A stretch of DNA of 64,000 nucleotides from Symsagittifera roscoffensis (GCF_963678635.1 NC_087067.1:9715716-9779715); one strand, 5' to 3'; counted from the first letter of the stretch, positions 21,121-34,479 are shown. Translations and numbers: made by a program. The notes: a model not told the origin generated them from the letters alone.

Positions 21121-22939
21121 CCTAATGGTCGCTTGTTGCGGAGCCCGCGACATAACTAATGTGCCGGCAAAATTTACGTTACATGTATTTGCACGCGGAA
21201 TCCACGGAAACTTTTGAAGTCGAATTCACTTGTGTTATCTATCTAAAAAATACTTGTCTGTGGATTCCATTGACATACAGACACCAAATTGTGCGCCTAT
21301 CCAGTGCACAGTTTAGCCTCGCAATGGTATCAAAAAATTGTTTGAAAAGTTGTTTGATGGAAAAGTGGAGATGTACCCAATCGACGGATGCAAAACAGTA
21401 TTAGTTATAAATGAGCTGAACTGCATGCACGATTTATTTACTATGTATATACTTTAAAAATTTAAAAAACCTTGGATTCGATTGAACCAAAAAAAAACAA
21501 AAAAAAAGATAAACAGAGCTTTTTTCACTTTCATTTTTCAAAAAAAAACACTCAAAGAAAATGGATGGTTTTTTTTATGATGTATTTGAATAAACGTAGC
21601 TGGTAAGCAGAAAAAATTTTCTCAATTTTGACGGAATCAAATAAAAGTCACTTTGTGGTGAATTTGAAGCGTTGTTTCAAAAACAAGTTTCAAAAACATC
21701 TTTTTGAGCGCCGATTTGAGCTATACAGAACTAGTTGAACTATTCAAATGAAGAATAGGCTAGTTTTGCAGACAAACAGTAACAAAATTCAAAAAGTGCA
21801 AATCAAGTTTTTTTTCTGTTTTTTATACTTTTGTTTCCCTTGCAAAATAAGATACCACAAAAAACCAACAGAATGGGTCGAGTGATATACCTATTTGACG
21901 CTATTGCAGTCGTGATTTTAACTGCATTAACAAAACGTCAAAGGTTTTTTCAGTATTGAGAAAAACAGGTTTAAAGTGTTTGAATTTTTTTTTAATTTTG
22001 AGAACTCAAAGCGAGGGAGCAAGCTTGCAACCGCTTAATTAAATCGATCTTACGCCCTGAAGTTTTAGTTTACTAATGTTAGGAATTTTTTAGCGCCGTT
22101 TTGGGAACCAACACGTTTGAAAAATGCATCATCTCTTTGCAAAAAGATTAGGAAAAAAGTATGGAAATTTGTATTTTGTTTTTTATTTTTCTTGTCATTA
22201 TTCTTGGAAAATGTTTATCCGGTTTTTCCCAAATTACTATAATGTTAAGATTTCCTTTAGATCTTTCTTTCTCACCACGCAGAAAAAATTATACTCTAGT
22301 TTGAAAAATTGTAGTTTTTTCAAGACTATGATTAGAATATTCGGTGCTGCAGTAGCCGGCTATGCTTGTTTTTAATCTCTTTTTATTTGATAAGTTCATG
22401 GTTAATTTTGGCTGCGAAAACGAACAAAAAAATTCTTTTGAAATCAAAAAAAAAAGTTGGAATCTAATGAAATTAATCAAAATTCACAAAGTTTCCGGGG
22501 TTAAGTTGAGCAACGAAAACAAAAGATGAAATACTTGAAATCTTACCTAATTAATTATGATGCAGTTTGATTCTCGCAACTTGATTTTCACTTTTTGAAG
22601 TTTTTAACTGTTTGCCTGCAAAACTAGTCTATTCCTGATTTTATATATAATATCTGCATTTTATATATAATATTATATATAGTATCTGCAAATAAATTTT
22701 AATGTAGCAAAATGTTCGTTTTGAGTTTGATAGCCTTGTTCACAGCCGAAACTTTCCGGCCTTTTTCCAGCCAAAAATTATTTTTCCAGACGAGTTTCGT
22801 AATTCTTCTACTTGGCTGGAATTTATGCATAAAGTTAAAACAGAACTTCGTAGAAGAGTTCTCATTCCCATATGAACGAACGCGAAAAGTAGAAAAGACA
22901 AGTCTGCATTGGTTTTGCTCGATAAAAATCAATTTTATT
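21121..22939. other. Intergenic, nothing recognised apart from a dispersed repeat fragment
   Basis: Poly-A and poly-T rich DNA. The block at about 21280-21325 is repeated at about 33680-33725. No supported gene. Confidence 0.4.
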
Positions 22940-23474
22940 GTTCCGACTTTCGATACGAAAGTAACGGAATATTTGTGCTCGGGGTGGGTTTTTTTTTCTT
23001 CAGACAAATTTCGACTTTTTAACTAGCCATTTTTGACGGAATTTTTTTATATCACTCAAAAGGTATTGTTGTCCTGAGCTTAAATTTGAAAAGATATTTC
23101 ACCTGTGATCATTTTTCGTAAAGTTATGAGGGTTTAAAGATGGCCATTTTGACCAATTTGGGACAATTAACGCGCGATATAATTCGCGCTATTAACGCGT
23201 CAGCGGAGATTTAATCCGTCTTATAAATTGTTCCAAATTGGTTGAACGAAGCTTATTTGCCATAATTGATTTGTTACAAGGAACGAAATCTCTCTTTTTG
23301 TACTTTATATGGCGTGTGGGGGGATGATTTTCATAAAAAAAAATTCAAATTTTTAGAAAAAAAAATTTTCATTTTTTTTTTATTTCATTTAATTTTTTTT
23401 AGGTTTTTACTGCTGCTCCATAAACCTTAAAAGGCAGTCGGAATATTCAGGGCTTCGCCCTGATACGAGCAGTC
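22940..23474 (+). repeat. Hairpin-ended interspersed repeat, copy 1 (fullest copy)
   Basis: It starts with an imperfect hairpin (TTCCG ACTTTCG ATA CGAAAGT AA CGGAA, 22941-22969). It ends with a 6-bp-stem hairpin CAGGGCTTCGCCCTG (23448-23462) followed by ATACGAGCAGTC. No protein is encoded and no terminal inverted repeats are seen. The layout (structured 5' end, 3' palindrome about 12 nt before the end) recalls non-autonomous Helitron/Helentron-type elements, but the ends do not match the CTRR rule. A SINE or other class is possible. Confidence 0.7.
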
Positions 23475-23871
23475 TCAGGGACAATAAATGATCAATATAT
23501 TTCTTATAGGTGCCAATTGTAAAGTTCAAATCCATATTCAATGGACTATAATTGACTTTTTCTAAAAATTAATAACACATTAGACTCCATTAAATAATTC
23601 ACTAGATTTTTTCCCTTATGTTAGATTTTTTTCTCAACTTAAATTCTTGCAAATTGTTTTTTTTTCTCCTCATAAATCCTGTATAATCAAATCTTTTTCG
23701 CAAAAAAGTGCTTTCTCATCTTGTTGCACTTTTTTGGAGAAGACGGACGAATCAAATTGAATATTCGAATTAAATATTAAGCAACATGACACAAAGAACA
23801 AAGACAAACAAAATCAATTCACAAAAGCATTTTTTTTGAATATTTATTTTTTGTTGCACTTCTGTTTACCC

Positions 23872-23902
<31 letters not shown>

Positions 23903-24898
23903 AGAGTTTACAGTTCCTTAGCATTGAGCGGGGGGGGGGGGGAACTACTCAATGTAAAGTCAGTCTCTTTACTCCCATTTTAATTCCCTAATATTTTTGT
24001 GTTTTTAACCCCCCTCTCCACCACCCACGTAACGTAAACTCTGAGTTTCTTGTAAAATGTAGGCGGGGGGGACCGGGATGGTGGCAAACTGGGGAGGGGG
24101 AACTGGGAGAAGGTGTTAGAAGAGGTGGTGGAGTTTACAACAGGTCACCACCCCCCCCCCCCTTTCAATACAATTAAATAACCCGGTTCAACCACCTGAC
24201 ATGAACGTGAGAGGGGAGGTAAAGGGCGAATGGCAATTTTTACCATAGTGATAGCAAAAAAGAAAAAAAATAAAAAGTTTAGCCGCCCAATTGAAAAAGA
24301 AGAGAAAAATTAGACTGATAAATAATTATGGGAAAAAAATTATGGAACGTAAAACGTACTAACTGCTCAGAAAATGAAATAACTTTGAAAAGACTTGCAA
24401 GTTTATCAATAACCTCTGAAAAAATCCATTATATCAAATTATACTTGATTATAATGAATTATATGATATAAAAATTGGAATTATAATCCATTTTCCATGG
24501 GTTATTATCGACTTTACTGGGAACTTAAAGAGACTGTCAATGAAAATCGAGAATAATCGACCATTATCCCTGAAACCACAGAGGGTGAGAATTTTATTAG
24601 ACTCACTTCTATTTCAACTTCAGCTTCACTTTCGAATAGGAATGTGCGCGTTTCAAAGTTGTTCTAACTTTAGTCTTGCAGTCAAATAGAAGATTTTGGA
24701 GTTTAAATAGAGTTTAACTTTTCCGAATGCAGGAGCATCTCGACTGCAAATCTGAAAAGATAAATAGCAAAATCGAAATGACCTTTTTGAGAATGAACTT
24801 TTTTAAATTTCAACTTTTGATATTTGGCATAAATTCATCTATTATGAAAGTAACAAATGTAATCGTTGTACACATTTATTGAAGAACTGGCATCTGAA
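23475..24898. other. Intergenic DNA 5' of the protease gene
   Basis: Contains the poly-C/poly-G tracts described separately and otherwise AT-rich DNA. The protease promoter must lie here, but no convincing TATA or initiator motif was singled out. Confidence 0.4.
23873..24170. repeat. Poly-C (30 bases) and poly-G/C tracts
   Basis: An uninterrupted run of 30 C at 23873-23902 is followed by runs of G (about 23930-23942), G7-8 stretches and another C run near 24150-24162. The tracts stand out from the AT-rich surroundings. Run lengths in assemblies are often unreliable. Confidence 0.85.
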
Positions 24899-27800
24899 AT
24901 GATTGCAACTTTACTAGCAACTGTTTTGATTCCTCTAAGCACTCTTTGCGAGCAGCTTAACTCTAGGTCCCAGTCAAAAATACCAAATGAACTTTCGTCA
25001 CCTTTGACCTCTCTCATTCTTGGGGGTCATTTGAGTCCGAGGCGGAGCTTTTATGTGAAGATAGAAACATGGCGGAGTAAGACATACACTGAGGCGTGTG
25101 GGGGGACCATAGTACATAGTCAGTGGGTCGTCACTGCTGCACATTGTGTGTATGGGGCAGAAAGTTAGTCCACTACAAAGAAATACATCGTTGAAATACA
25201 TAATTGCTTTGCTTGAATTCACGAGAAAAAATCATTCTAGTTAAAAAAACCACATTTTTTTAACTGCCAAAAAATATAAAAATTGCTGCCTCCCCTTTAA
25301 AATTAGTATATATAGGCGACGAAGGCGCCTTTAGAAAAACTTTAATGTCGGTCGGCCGAAAAGAGATGTCTTAAAATAATATCAAAGGGGGAGGGACCCT
25401 TTTGTTGGTGAGTGTGTCGAATCCCAGAGGAGGAGGCGTCCGCATCCGCCCTCCCCCTAAATCCGCCCCTGTGACGAAGTACTAATAACCTTTTCCCCTT
25501 AATCATGTAAATGTGGGTATACTTCACTTGTTTAAGTGTTTTTTTTTGAGCCTGTTGATCGCATGCATAGTTTCATGTTTTGAAAAATCTGTTTTAAAGG
25601 GAGATCGTTTACAAAAAGTTTTTGACAACCACCATAACTGCTTCTGTAATAAACTTTTTGCAAACACTCTACAAGGAAAAAACTTCCTGAAAACGAAACA
25701 TTTGAGGGGGAGGTGTACATGGAAAAGAGCCCAGTTTGCTTGTGGAGGGAGGGTCGCGTCATTTTCCTTGAAACCTGGCTCTTTCAATTTTCAGTTTTGT
25801 TCTCTCTATTTCAAACGAAATACGACAACTCGCAACGAAATACAACTCGCATTGTACTCACCGCGGCAGACACGTACAATAACTGATTATAGATGCATTT
25901 TAGTAGTCCAATTTTTGCCGATATAATTCAAAGTCTTTTTTTTCCATCAAATTCTATTTTCGGCGTACCTAGTATCATTGCTATAACCATTAATATGAAG
26001 TTTGTTTTCTTTAGATGAGCACATCCAAGTCTTCATCGGCGACTTCACAAAACCGGTCCCTGTTTCCACTTGGAGAAATGTGTCAGTTATTTATTGGTAC
26101 GATGAGTAAGTGCCTTCCACTCAAGTCAGTTTTTGTTCCGACTTTCGATACGAAAGTAACGGAATATTTGTGCTCGGGGTGGGTTTTAACGCGTAAGCGG
26201 AGAATTAATCCATCTTAAAATCGTTCCAAATTGGTTGAAAGAAGCTTATTTGCCATAATTGATTTGTTACAAGGAGCGAAATCTATTTTTACTATTTTAT
26301 ATGGCGTGTGGGGGGATGATTTTCATAAAAAATTTCAAATTTTAGAAAATTTTTTTTTCATTTTATTTTAATACATTTAATTTTTAATGTTATTACTGCT
26401 CCATAATACCTTAAAAGGCAGTCAGAACATTCAGGGCTTCGCCCTGATATGAGCAGTCTTGTTCATATTTCAAACTGAGCGGCGATTCTTGGATCATGGG
26501 ATGAAATAGTAACAAGTTTTTTATCGTTCATTTTCCGGACTTAAACGCGCATTTTACAACAAAAGTATCAGTGTTAAGCTATAATGATAAAAGTCGTTTC
26601 AAAATTTCTAAGAAGCCCCTAGTTTGCAATTTGTTTTGAACATCGGCGAAGTTTGGAAAATAGACCAGTTTTGTGCATTTTCTAAAAGGTGTTGCCTTAT
26701 TTTTTCGGTGCGTGCTCCGCGCTTGAAGTTCGATTATTTTTTGGCGCCAAAGGTGCCCTTAGAAAAAAATATATTGATGTCAGCCGAAAGTGCATGACTT
26801 AAAATAGTACCAATGGGGTACTCTTTGGTGGCGAGGGGCTCAAACGACTTAAGAGGCAGCCGAACCCGATACATCCTAAATCCATTCCCCGGTTGAACAC
26901 TAAGTCATTGCATTAAATTATTTGCATTAAAGTATTAAATTAAATTATGAATCGTTTTCAGCAATGGCTGGTCAGCATTTTACTTTCAGATATGACGACT
27001 CGAGTCTAGCCAATGATATTGCCATGCTGAAGATCTTGAATCACGTATTCCCTGAACATGCAATTTTACCACCTTGCAAGGAGTATGAGCCGGCCTACTG
27101 TTCGATTCTGGCTGTCTGTGGCACTGGTCGAAGTACCAGACGACATCATTACTTGTCGCTGGTGCTGAAGGAGTTGTATCTGTTACAAGAGATCCCCAAT
27201 GGTCGTGAACGTGACTCTTGGTCGGATCTTATCTGCACTAGGAGGTGAAATCTATACTTTTTTTGTGGTAAAGCCTTTACAGGCAAAACTTACTGCTTAT
27301 ACCGAATTAAAATGCATCAGTGTAAATAGATGAACATATTTTTTAACATTTCTTACACGCAAAACACCGCGTGAAAATTTATTAGCAGCTTTAATGTTTA
27401 AGTTTATGAGGGACTAGGAAACTGGAAAAATTCCGTTCGTCTTGATATGAGCTTTTATGTATAATTTTTGTTGTTAAGTTTTTCTTCATCAATCTATTTC
27501 ACGTAGTATGATATATTTTTTATCTAGTAACAAGTTGTTTTGGGCAATTAAGTTATTCAATTTGAGTTGTTTAACTCGACGAACACGCTTTGTATTAAAA
27601 CCAGTGATCACCGCAAATGAAATAATTTTTTTTTTCATTGCCACGAATGACAATTTGCAAATTGAGGAATGAATAAAACAAAACTTGAATGAAAAATATT
27701 TATTTTTAAATCTAATTGTGATCCAAAACAGCAGTAATTTGTTAACGCCTTTAAGACGTCAACATTTTTTTGATTTAATGGACTGTTACAGATGGAAATT

Positions 27801-30206
27801 AAATGAAAAAGCTTCAAGCTGCAAAATTAGACATTTCTTTTGATAGTTTTTAAGATTATATGTTTTTTTGTTACTTTTATCTGTTCAATTGTTCATATTG
27901 AAATCAACTGTAGCTTTTCTCCCGATTTGAAAAAAATGATGAGATTTTGGGTTAGACTTTGCTCTTTGCTTATATAGAGAATGAATTTTGAGTTTGAAGT
28001 GCGAGCATAATCCATTCCAACATAAACAACCCCTGCCCTGCTCTGAGTCAGTTGTTTGCTTTTGGTTTTTAGCCCTTTTTGAAATGATCTATCTAACTGG
28101 TATAGAATCTATTGATTTTCAAGTAAAATTGCATGTGTGTATTCCCCTCCCCGAACAACGTTTTTTAAGAGATCGTGATGCGGCTGTTTTGGCGTGCAGA
28201 GCTTCTGGTGCCAGCTTCAAAATTCAATCTGAAGTAGTGGATTTCACTTTCTATCCCACTTCATACACTTTTTTGTAGTCACTCGGCTGTCCCGATTTTT
28301 GATTTTTTTGCCATTTGGATTGCGAAAAGCAAAGTAGGCAAAATTTTACACACGCTGTAGGGAATTCGTATTTCAAAGCCGAAATTGCTGCGCTTGCTCT
28401 GAACAAATGACATATTTTTTAGGTTCTAATACTGGGTTGAGTTTGTACGACACACAAAAAGCTCGTTGTTAGCACGTAAGCCATTGAGAATGAGCAGTTG
28501 TTCTTCATAACAGCATGCAAAGTATATACTTAGGAAAAAAAGCGAGTTGCAACTTTAATAAAAACCACCAGCATGCTACATTGTGTTTTGCTCATAAATG
28601 TCCAGAGTTGACTCAGAGGTGTCTCGAAACCTCCACGGCCTTTTGTAAAACTCGAAAGGGTTTTTTTCGGTTGAATGAGTCTGCAAAGCGACTTAACTTT
28701 GGTCATGTTTGCTACGCACTCCTTAGAAACGGTACTCGTTGCTCTCTGACAAATAGATTGGGATGTTATTGAGTGACGCCGAAATTTTCCCCAAAAAATG
28801 AGCTTTGTTCTTCACAGACAGAGGAAACGGTTAAGAGAAACTTTTGAAATTGTTTGTCAAGGTTAAGTTTTGCCGCGTTCATGCTTTTAACGTTAAGTTC
28901 AGCGTTCATCCTTTTTTACTCCTTCTAGCCTAAGAAATTTCTAAAAAAAAATAGGAAACAAAAAACTTACTTTTCAACTTCTCGTTATGAGTCAAAACTT
29001 AATGTAAATGAACCAATTTTTTCTCCATAAACCCTTTATTACATGTGAATATTCGTGTTATGCACAGTCTTTTGGAATACTAATTTCCGGCTTGTTAAGT
29101 TAAGTCGAACTTTATTCAAAAATTTTAATTGTTTCGAATTATTGCAATAATTGTTTCGAATTATGTAATAAATTAACGGACAATCATATAGTTTAAACGG
29201 GGGATCACGGGTTATTAATAACGGTTAAGTACTGGAATCTCTTTGGATTTTTTTTGTGTTCTCGTATTTTCTGAGTCACCGTAATTCTTAATTTATACGA
29301 GTTATGCGTTTTTTATTCCATCTAGAAAATTTTAATGCTCAGCAATCAATTTTTGAAATCGGCCACTGAGCATCAATATTCATTGGATGGTATAGAAAAA
29401 AATTGCTTAAAAATTGCTAAATTAAACGTGGGGAAACTGGTCTGAATAAAACAGCACACCATGTTGATATATTCCGTCAGTTTCTTCAAAAAATGGAACA
29501 ACATTTGATTTAGCTTAGTCATGAGCCAAAAAGTAAAATGACAAAACCAATTTATTTTCCCATCTTTGATCTGAAACGCTTCATTTGTTAACGAAAAAAA
29601 ATGGAGAATATACTTTTCTTTTTTTTTCTGTTTTTTGTGCATCAAAAGTTGAGCAAAAAAATTTCCAGTTTCATAACTTGCCTATTTACATTTGGATGTT
29701 GAGATGTCAAAATTTGGGGGTTACTCGAAGCACTAAAAAAATAAACAGAAGCACAAAGATCATAGTAATTTTTCTCACTTTGAAATTGGAAATTTCACTA
29801 AATGTTCCCTCCAACCCCTGGTGCAAAGGAGGGATTCGTTACAAATGACAGAAATTTCAGAATATTAACTGTTGAATTGTTTTTTTTCTGGATGGCACTT
29901 TTTTGCAAGATATCGTAGGCGAAGAAATAGTTGACAAAATCCTAAACTAGTTTTTGTTTTTGTGTCAGGTTGCCTGGCTACCAGCATGGACGCACTTTCG
30001 GAGGGGATAGCGGGGGTCCTCTCTACACGTTCAACGAGTCAGTTTCCGATCAGCCCAGATGTCTCTACGGAGTAGCCAGTAATAACCCTCTCTGGCGGAG
30101 TTGGTTTGATCTGGTTATTCTCGAAAGAGACATGAGCTGCTTTGCTAGTGCTGTTTACTTTCACGATTGGATATACGAGGTCATAGATGTTTTCAAAGAA
30201 TGGTAG
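24899..30206 (+). CDS. Secreted trypsin-fold (S1) serine protease, four exons, 282 aa
   Basis: Exons: 24899-25163, 26015-26105, 26990-27244 and 29969-30206, with GT-AG introns; they sum to 849 nt (282 codons plus stop) with all phases matching. A signal peptide (MIATLLATVLIPLSTLC) and a short propeptide precede ILGG (residues 40-43). The triad is complete: His82 in VVTAAHC, Asp128 in NDIAML, Ser218 in GGDSGGPL. The C-terminus ends with a helix (HDWIYEVIDVF), as in the family. Oddities: the residue before the mature N-terminus is not basic (TSLILGG). The position six before the catalytic Ser (chymotrypsin 189) is Arg212 instead of Asp or Ser. The Cys two after that position (191) is Phe. So it is a proteolytic enzyme by fold, but its substrate preference and activation are probably not trypsin-like. 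A hairpin-ended repeat lies in intron 2, 29 nt after exon 2. Confidence 0.9.
25308..25471. repeat. hAT-like MITE fragment in intron 1 of the protease
   Basis: It contains GGCGACGAAGGCGCC and ends with CCCCCTAAATCCGCCCCTG. Inverted, that end is CAGGGGCGGATTTAGG, which matches a terminal inverted repeat common in non-autonomous hAT elements. It shares its core with 26735-26890 and 51060-51528. The left end is not found, so the copy is truncated. Confidence 0.45.
26135..26457 (+). repeat. Hairpin-ended interspersed repeat, copy 2 (internally deleted)
   Basis: Same 5' hairpin (GTTCCGACTTTCGATACG...) and same 3' end (CAGGGCTTCGCCCTGATATGAGCAGTC) as copy 1, but about 200 bases after GGTGGGTTT are missing, up to TAACGCGTAAGCGG. 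It lies in intron 2 of the protease in the gene's orientation. Confidence 0.75.
26735..26890. repeat. hAT-like MITE core fragment in intron 2 of the protease
   Basis: GGCGCCAAAGGTGCCC followed by AGAAAAAAATATATTGATGTCAGCCG-type text and TACCAATGGGGTA parallels 25308-25471 and 51330-51420. The end CCTAAATCCATTCCCCGGTTG is a degenerate right terminus. Confidence 0.4.
27245..29968 (+). other. Intron 3 of the protease gene (2.7 kb)
   Basis: Donor AG|GTGAAA at 27245 and acceptor TTTTTGTGTCAG at 29957-29968. The interior is AT-rich and without recognisable genes. Short open frames (27988-28278, 28515-28772) lack motifs. Confidence 0.7.
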
Positions 30207-30252
30207 CATTTCTTAATTATTAAAGCTATGGCCTTGATTGTCTAAATGCTGT

Positions 30253-30258
30253 AATAAA
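30253..30258 (+). terminator. Polyadenylation signal AATAAA of the protease gene
   Basis: AATAAA lies 47 nt after the stop codon (TAG, 30204-30206), the usual place for a cleavage and polyadenylation signal in a short 3' UTR. Confidence 0.6.
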
Positions 30259-31489
30259 CCTAATTTTCATTTGGATCTTAAGCCTAAGCGTTTAGTTGTG
30301 GTGAGAACAGTTTCATGGGAATGCAAATTTTTTCCAAGAAACAACTGTGAATATTGAGTCAAAGAAATTTCTCAAGACTGTTTTGTTATAATGATAATTT
30401 AGTATAATTCATCATTTATCAAAGCCGAACTTGAACGGACGGAGAAGATTTTACTGCATGTTTGAAAGCACCGTGTGGGAGTTTTCCTTAATTTCATATT
30501 AGTCACCATTTTCAGTGAAACTTCTCTATTAGGAGATTTTTTTTTTGCGAAAGTTTATCTTTTAGAACCTAGTATCAAAATAACCATGTAAACTCAGAGC
30601 CGTCTATTAAGCAATTTTGAAATATTATATGTAAATAATCGTAAAACTTCGATTACTCAATGTTGAAAAGAAACTTAAAGCCTGGACATAAACTTTTCTT
30701 TTTCGAAACGTATTATAGATTACTTTTACTCTGATTCATAAGTTTTTTTTTCGTTGCTGTTACGCGTATTTTACTTGGAAAACTTGTAGTGCTTTATCTA
30801 AAGACTTTTCTATTCCAATTTTAAGAATGAAGTCATTGAGTTGTCGCAGGTATTTTCAGATTTTACATAAATTGCAAAAACTGACAAATTTTTTATTTAT
30901 TTCCAACTGCTAAAATTTCTTCATTTTTTCGGATATCTTGAAAACGCAAAAATAATTACAAAATAAATTGTTTCGTAAAAACCAGCTAAACAGTCAAAAG
31001 CTACAAAAAGTGCTCAATCGATGCAATATTTTGATCGTAAAGTGTTCAAAAAATCAAAAAGCTTGAATTGTATTGTGAAGAGCAGATTGATTTCTGACTA
31101 ATGCAGTTTCACAATCAATTCTATTTCGGATTTTTAAAAGACAGAGGAACAATGTCATATTCTTTCTTTAATAAAAAAAATATTGATTCATTTTTATCGC
31201 AAATAAAATTGAAGAAAAAGATCAGAAACTTCCGAAAAAGGGTTCAATATCTAAAAAAACTATAATTTTTTTAAAGTCCTCCAATTTTAAGCCAAATTTG
31301 CACAAATTATGTATTTTTCAAGTGACTGTAAGACATATTTTTTGTCTGAAAACTATTGTTCGTGTTCGAAAAAAAAATTAAATTTGCAGACTGCTCATTG
31401 TTTCAGACTGTTCCAATCTTTTGTTACGTATTGAATAGTTTCATACTTAACTAATTCTTTTCGGTAGGGTTTGTTCGGCATAATTACTA
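30259..31489. other. Intergenic, nothing recognised
   Basis: AT-rich spacer downstream of the protease with no gene or repeat that I could support. Confidence 0.4.
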
Positions 31490-32240
31490 TACAACTTCAT
31501 ACTATGATGAAAATGCTTATCATACTACTTCATACTATTTCTAGGACCAAAAAATTAGTGTGAAAATAGCATGATAAGATTTTATGTCATAGGAAAACTC
31601 AGAGTGTGACTGGCAGTTGCCTCGCAGATAAACTCCATTTGGTGATATTAGCCATTTAAGTTAATGTTAGCCTTTTCGCACAGAATTGTTTTTCAAAACA
31701 TAATTTTTTTATAGCGCTAGAAAATTTTACTTTGAATAACCTGTTTTTTTTTGTTGAGAATAAAGGCCTGTTTTTTAAGAAGTTTATGTTGATCTTTGCA
31801 TCTAAAAAAAATTGTGTTTTTAAAAAAAATCTTGCTAGTCATTATTGGATTTTTTGGGTGAACATGATATTTTTGCATGAACATGTTAAATTTTGCATAA
31901 AAAGGTTTTTTGATTCGTAAAAATTATATTTGAGCGCAGAAGCAAGTTTGCAACCAAAAAAAAACAGATGATAAATTTTTATCGGAAATTTGCTTTTTTT
32001 CTATGGAAAAACGCAGGTCATACAATTTTTATATATCAAATGTATGAAAAGCTTTTTTTGTTGAAAGAAAATTTTATGCTTAAATTGCTCTCACGTAATC
32101 AAAACTGCCACTAATTTGTTGTTTCAGTTTTAAAACAATTTAAGTTAACTTTCAAAAAAAAACTTTCGACTGAAAAAATGCTTGTCATACAATTTTCTTC
32201 TATGAAAGTTGTATGATAAGCATTTTTTTCCAACTTGAAT
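31490..32240. repeat. Dispersed repeat with inverted TTGTATGATAAGCATTTT motifs
   Basis: Near 32175-32230 AAAAATGCTTGTCATACAA and TTGTATGATAAGCATTTTT face each other as a hairpin with arms of about 18 bases. The text GATAAACTCCATTTGGTGATATTAGCC (about 31627-31653) recurs at about 35994-36020. Related motifs occur in 35590-36535 and 49059-49867. It looks like a member of a non-autonomous, palindrome-rich DNA transposon family. Confidence 0.5.
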
Positions 32241-32279
32241 TTGGCTGAAACTTTTTTTTCAAGCTTTCCCGGGTTGATT

Positions 32280-32700
32280 TTGCAGGGAAAACAGTACTAT
32301 TCAGCACAGTGCTAGTTACTGTACAGTGCCTCTTAAAATCTGAGATGAAGTCAGAAGTTAGAGTTGCAGTACTGTAACAGTACCTTCTACAGTGGTAGCA
32401 CAGTGCTGTTTTTAGACCTTTCATTCCGATCATGGTAAAAAGAATGGAAAAAAATTAAAATTTTTGTTTGCGAACTGAACAAAAAGGGACATTGCACAGA
32501 CTTGAATCCCCATCCCATCACTGATCCCAACAGCAAAAGTAATCTCGTAAGAATATATGAAAATAGATACCTCATAGCTGTCTAAGCATAAACTATAAAA
32601 AAAATTGCGTAACTTTTTTCTTAGGAAATACTGATTTGCTCATAATAATCCGGTTGAGACAAACTACCGTTAAATGGCAAAAAATGAATGAAATTAAAAA
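32280..32700 (+). repeat. Dispersed repeat, copy at 32.3 kb
   Basis: Matches 34480-34900 by eye over about 400 bases. Shared blocks include CAGTACTATT-type starts, AGAGTTGCA..ACTGT, CAGTGCTGTTTTT(A/G)GACCTTT, and GCAAGTACTGATTTGCTC near the end (here AATACTGATTTGCTC). No coding content. Confidence 0.55.
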
Positions 32701-34479
32701 ATGTTATTGCAAAAGTTGTTTATTGAAACAATTACAGGAACAAAAAATTGATGCTTGGGTAACCTTACAAGTTTCGGAAGCTGTATTTGTTTCAGCAACC
32801 GAATTTTAACAATTCGAAGCTGCAATAATAATCAAAATAAGTTGTTTTCAAGCATATTTGCCTAATCTCACTTTGATACGAAGATATATATTTTTGTTTG
32901 TCAGATAACTGTTTAACTGAAAACCAAAGACGAGTGTTATTATAATCAAATGTTAGTATTCGATTGCACAGCGCAAGATGTTTTGAATTAGGCTATTTTT
33001 CATAGTTTTGGTATAATATCATGCGTATTAATCATCTTCAAAAAGAAATAATTCAGTTGACTCGTTCGAAAATTTAAAATTCGTGTAATCGAAATTGCAC
33101 TTTTGATAAGCGTGCATTTATTCAAACACTCAATTAAGCAAAAGTCAAGTTTCAAATTTTCAGTAAGCACATGATTGTGAAAAAAGGTTGAAATCATTGT
33201 CCTAAATATTTTTGTTTGAATTAACACCTAACTAAAACAATTATGACAAATTATTAGACTCGCGCATTCTGATTACTAAGCATACACTTCAATCGAAACC
33301 TTGATTTTTTTTATCATAAGCAAACTGCACGGCGAACTTCGATAAAGAAGGAGCGCGCTATTCTTGTTTTATATTATTATTTCTTTTGTAAGTTGAATTA
33401 AGTATTTCAAGCTTTGGAAAGATGTCACACAACACACAAATTGGGTTAAAAAAGAAAGACAAAAGTTTGGCAATATATCGACAGTGGAGCTTAATTTTTG
33501 AACAATCGTTAACTAATTATGATCCTCGGTACAAAGCCAAAATGTGTATTCTGTTAATTGTAAGCGGACTCCGCAACAAGGACGCGCTCTTTGTTCCTCT
33601 TTTGATCTTTTGTTTTCTTTGATCTTTCAGACTAAATTTTAACCTGTTTCAAGACTTGTCTCTGCATTCCAGAGATCCACACACACAAAATTGCGCGCCT
33701 ATCTAGTGCACAGTTTGGGCTCGTAATGCTTCTTAAAAATGGCCATTGTTGTTTTTTGGGCCCAAATAAATTGTCTATCTGTCTGTTTTAGGTGATTTTG
33801 ATTTGCTCCATTTATAGACATAATTTGCCAATTGAGTTTTTCAGCTATTTTTTTCTCTGCTTATTATTATTTTTGTAATTTTACGGGCAGGGAGATGTAA
33901 AAAAAACTTTGAAAAACACATATTTTCAATTATAAAAATTAAAACAAATTCAATTACAAAACTGATAGATGTTCATGGCTAGAGATACATTCAAGTTTTT
34001 GAACTAACACAAACAGGCTCATGCCTAAGACATCCGGACTTTTTTCAAAAAGTAATAGGGGTTGCTAATCAGTTATAATAATTTGACATTCAAAATTTCT
34101 AATTTTTACCAACGGCAACAAAACAAGGTTATCAATTTTCAGGCAAAACAGCAAGTTTTTTCAAACTTGACTAGAGTTTACGAAGGGAGCTTGAAATTCT
34201 ATACAATCTAAATAATGAGCGACAAAAAATTGTATGTAGTATCATCTAAGATGGTGGGTACTTATGCGCGGGATTATCTAATTAAATGCCGAGAGTGTTC
34301 AAAACGTTTCCAAGAATAATTACGTTTAACTCGAAAAATTGACGCGTCGTTTCGAAATTTGGTTTGCATTCTTTTTTAAATGTTTCTATTTTTAGTTTCA
34401 TTAATTTTTTGTACAAAAAAGTTAGGCTATGTTTTGAACATGAAACTTACTTTTTATGCCTGCCCAGTTTGGTCTCCCA

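Noticed and set aside
24866-24898. Upstream extension of the protease start
   Set aside because: The extension begins with TTG, not ATG. ATG at 24899 opens directly with a good signal peptide.
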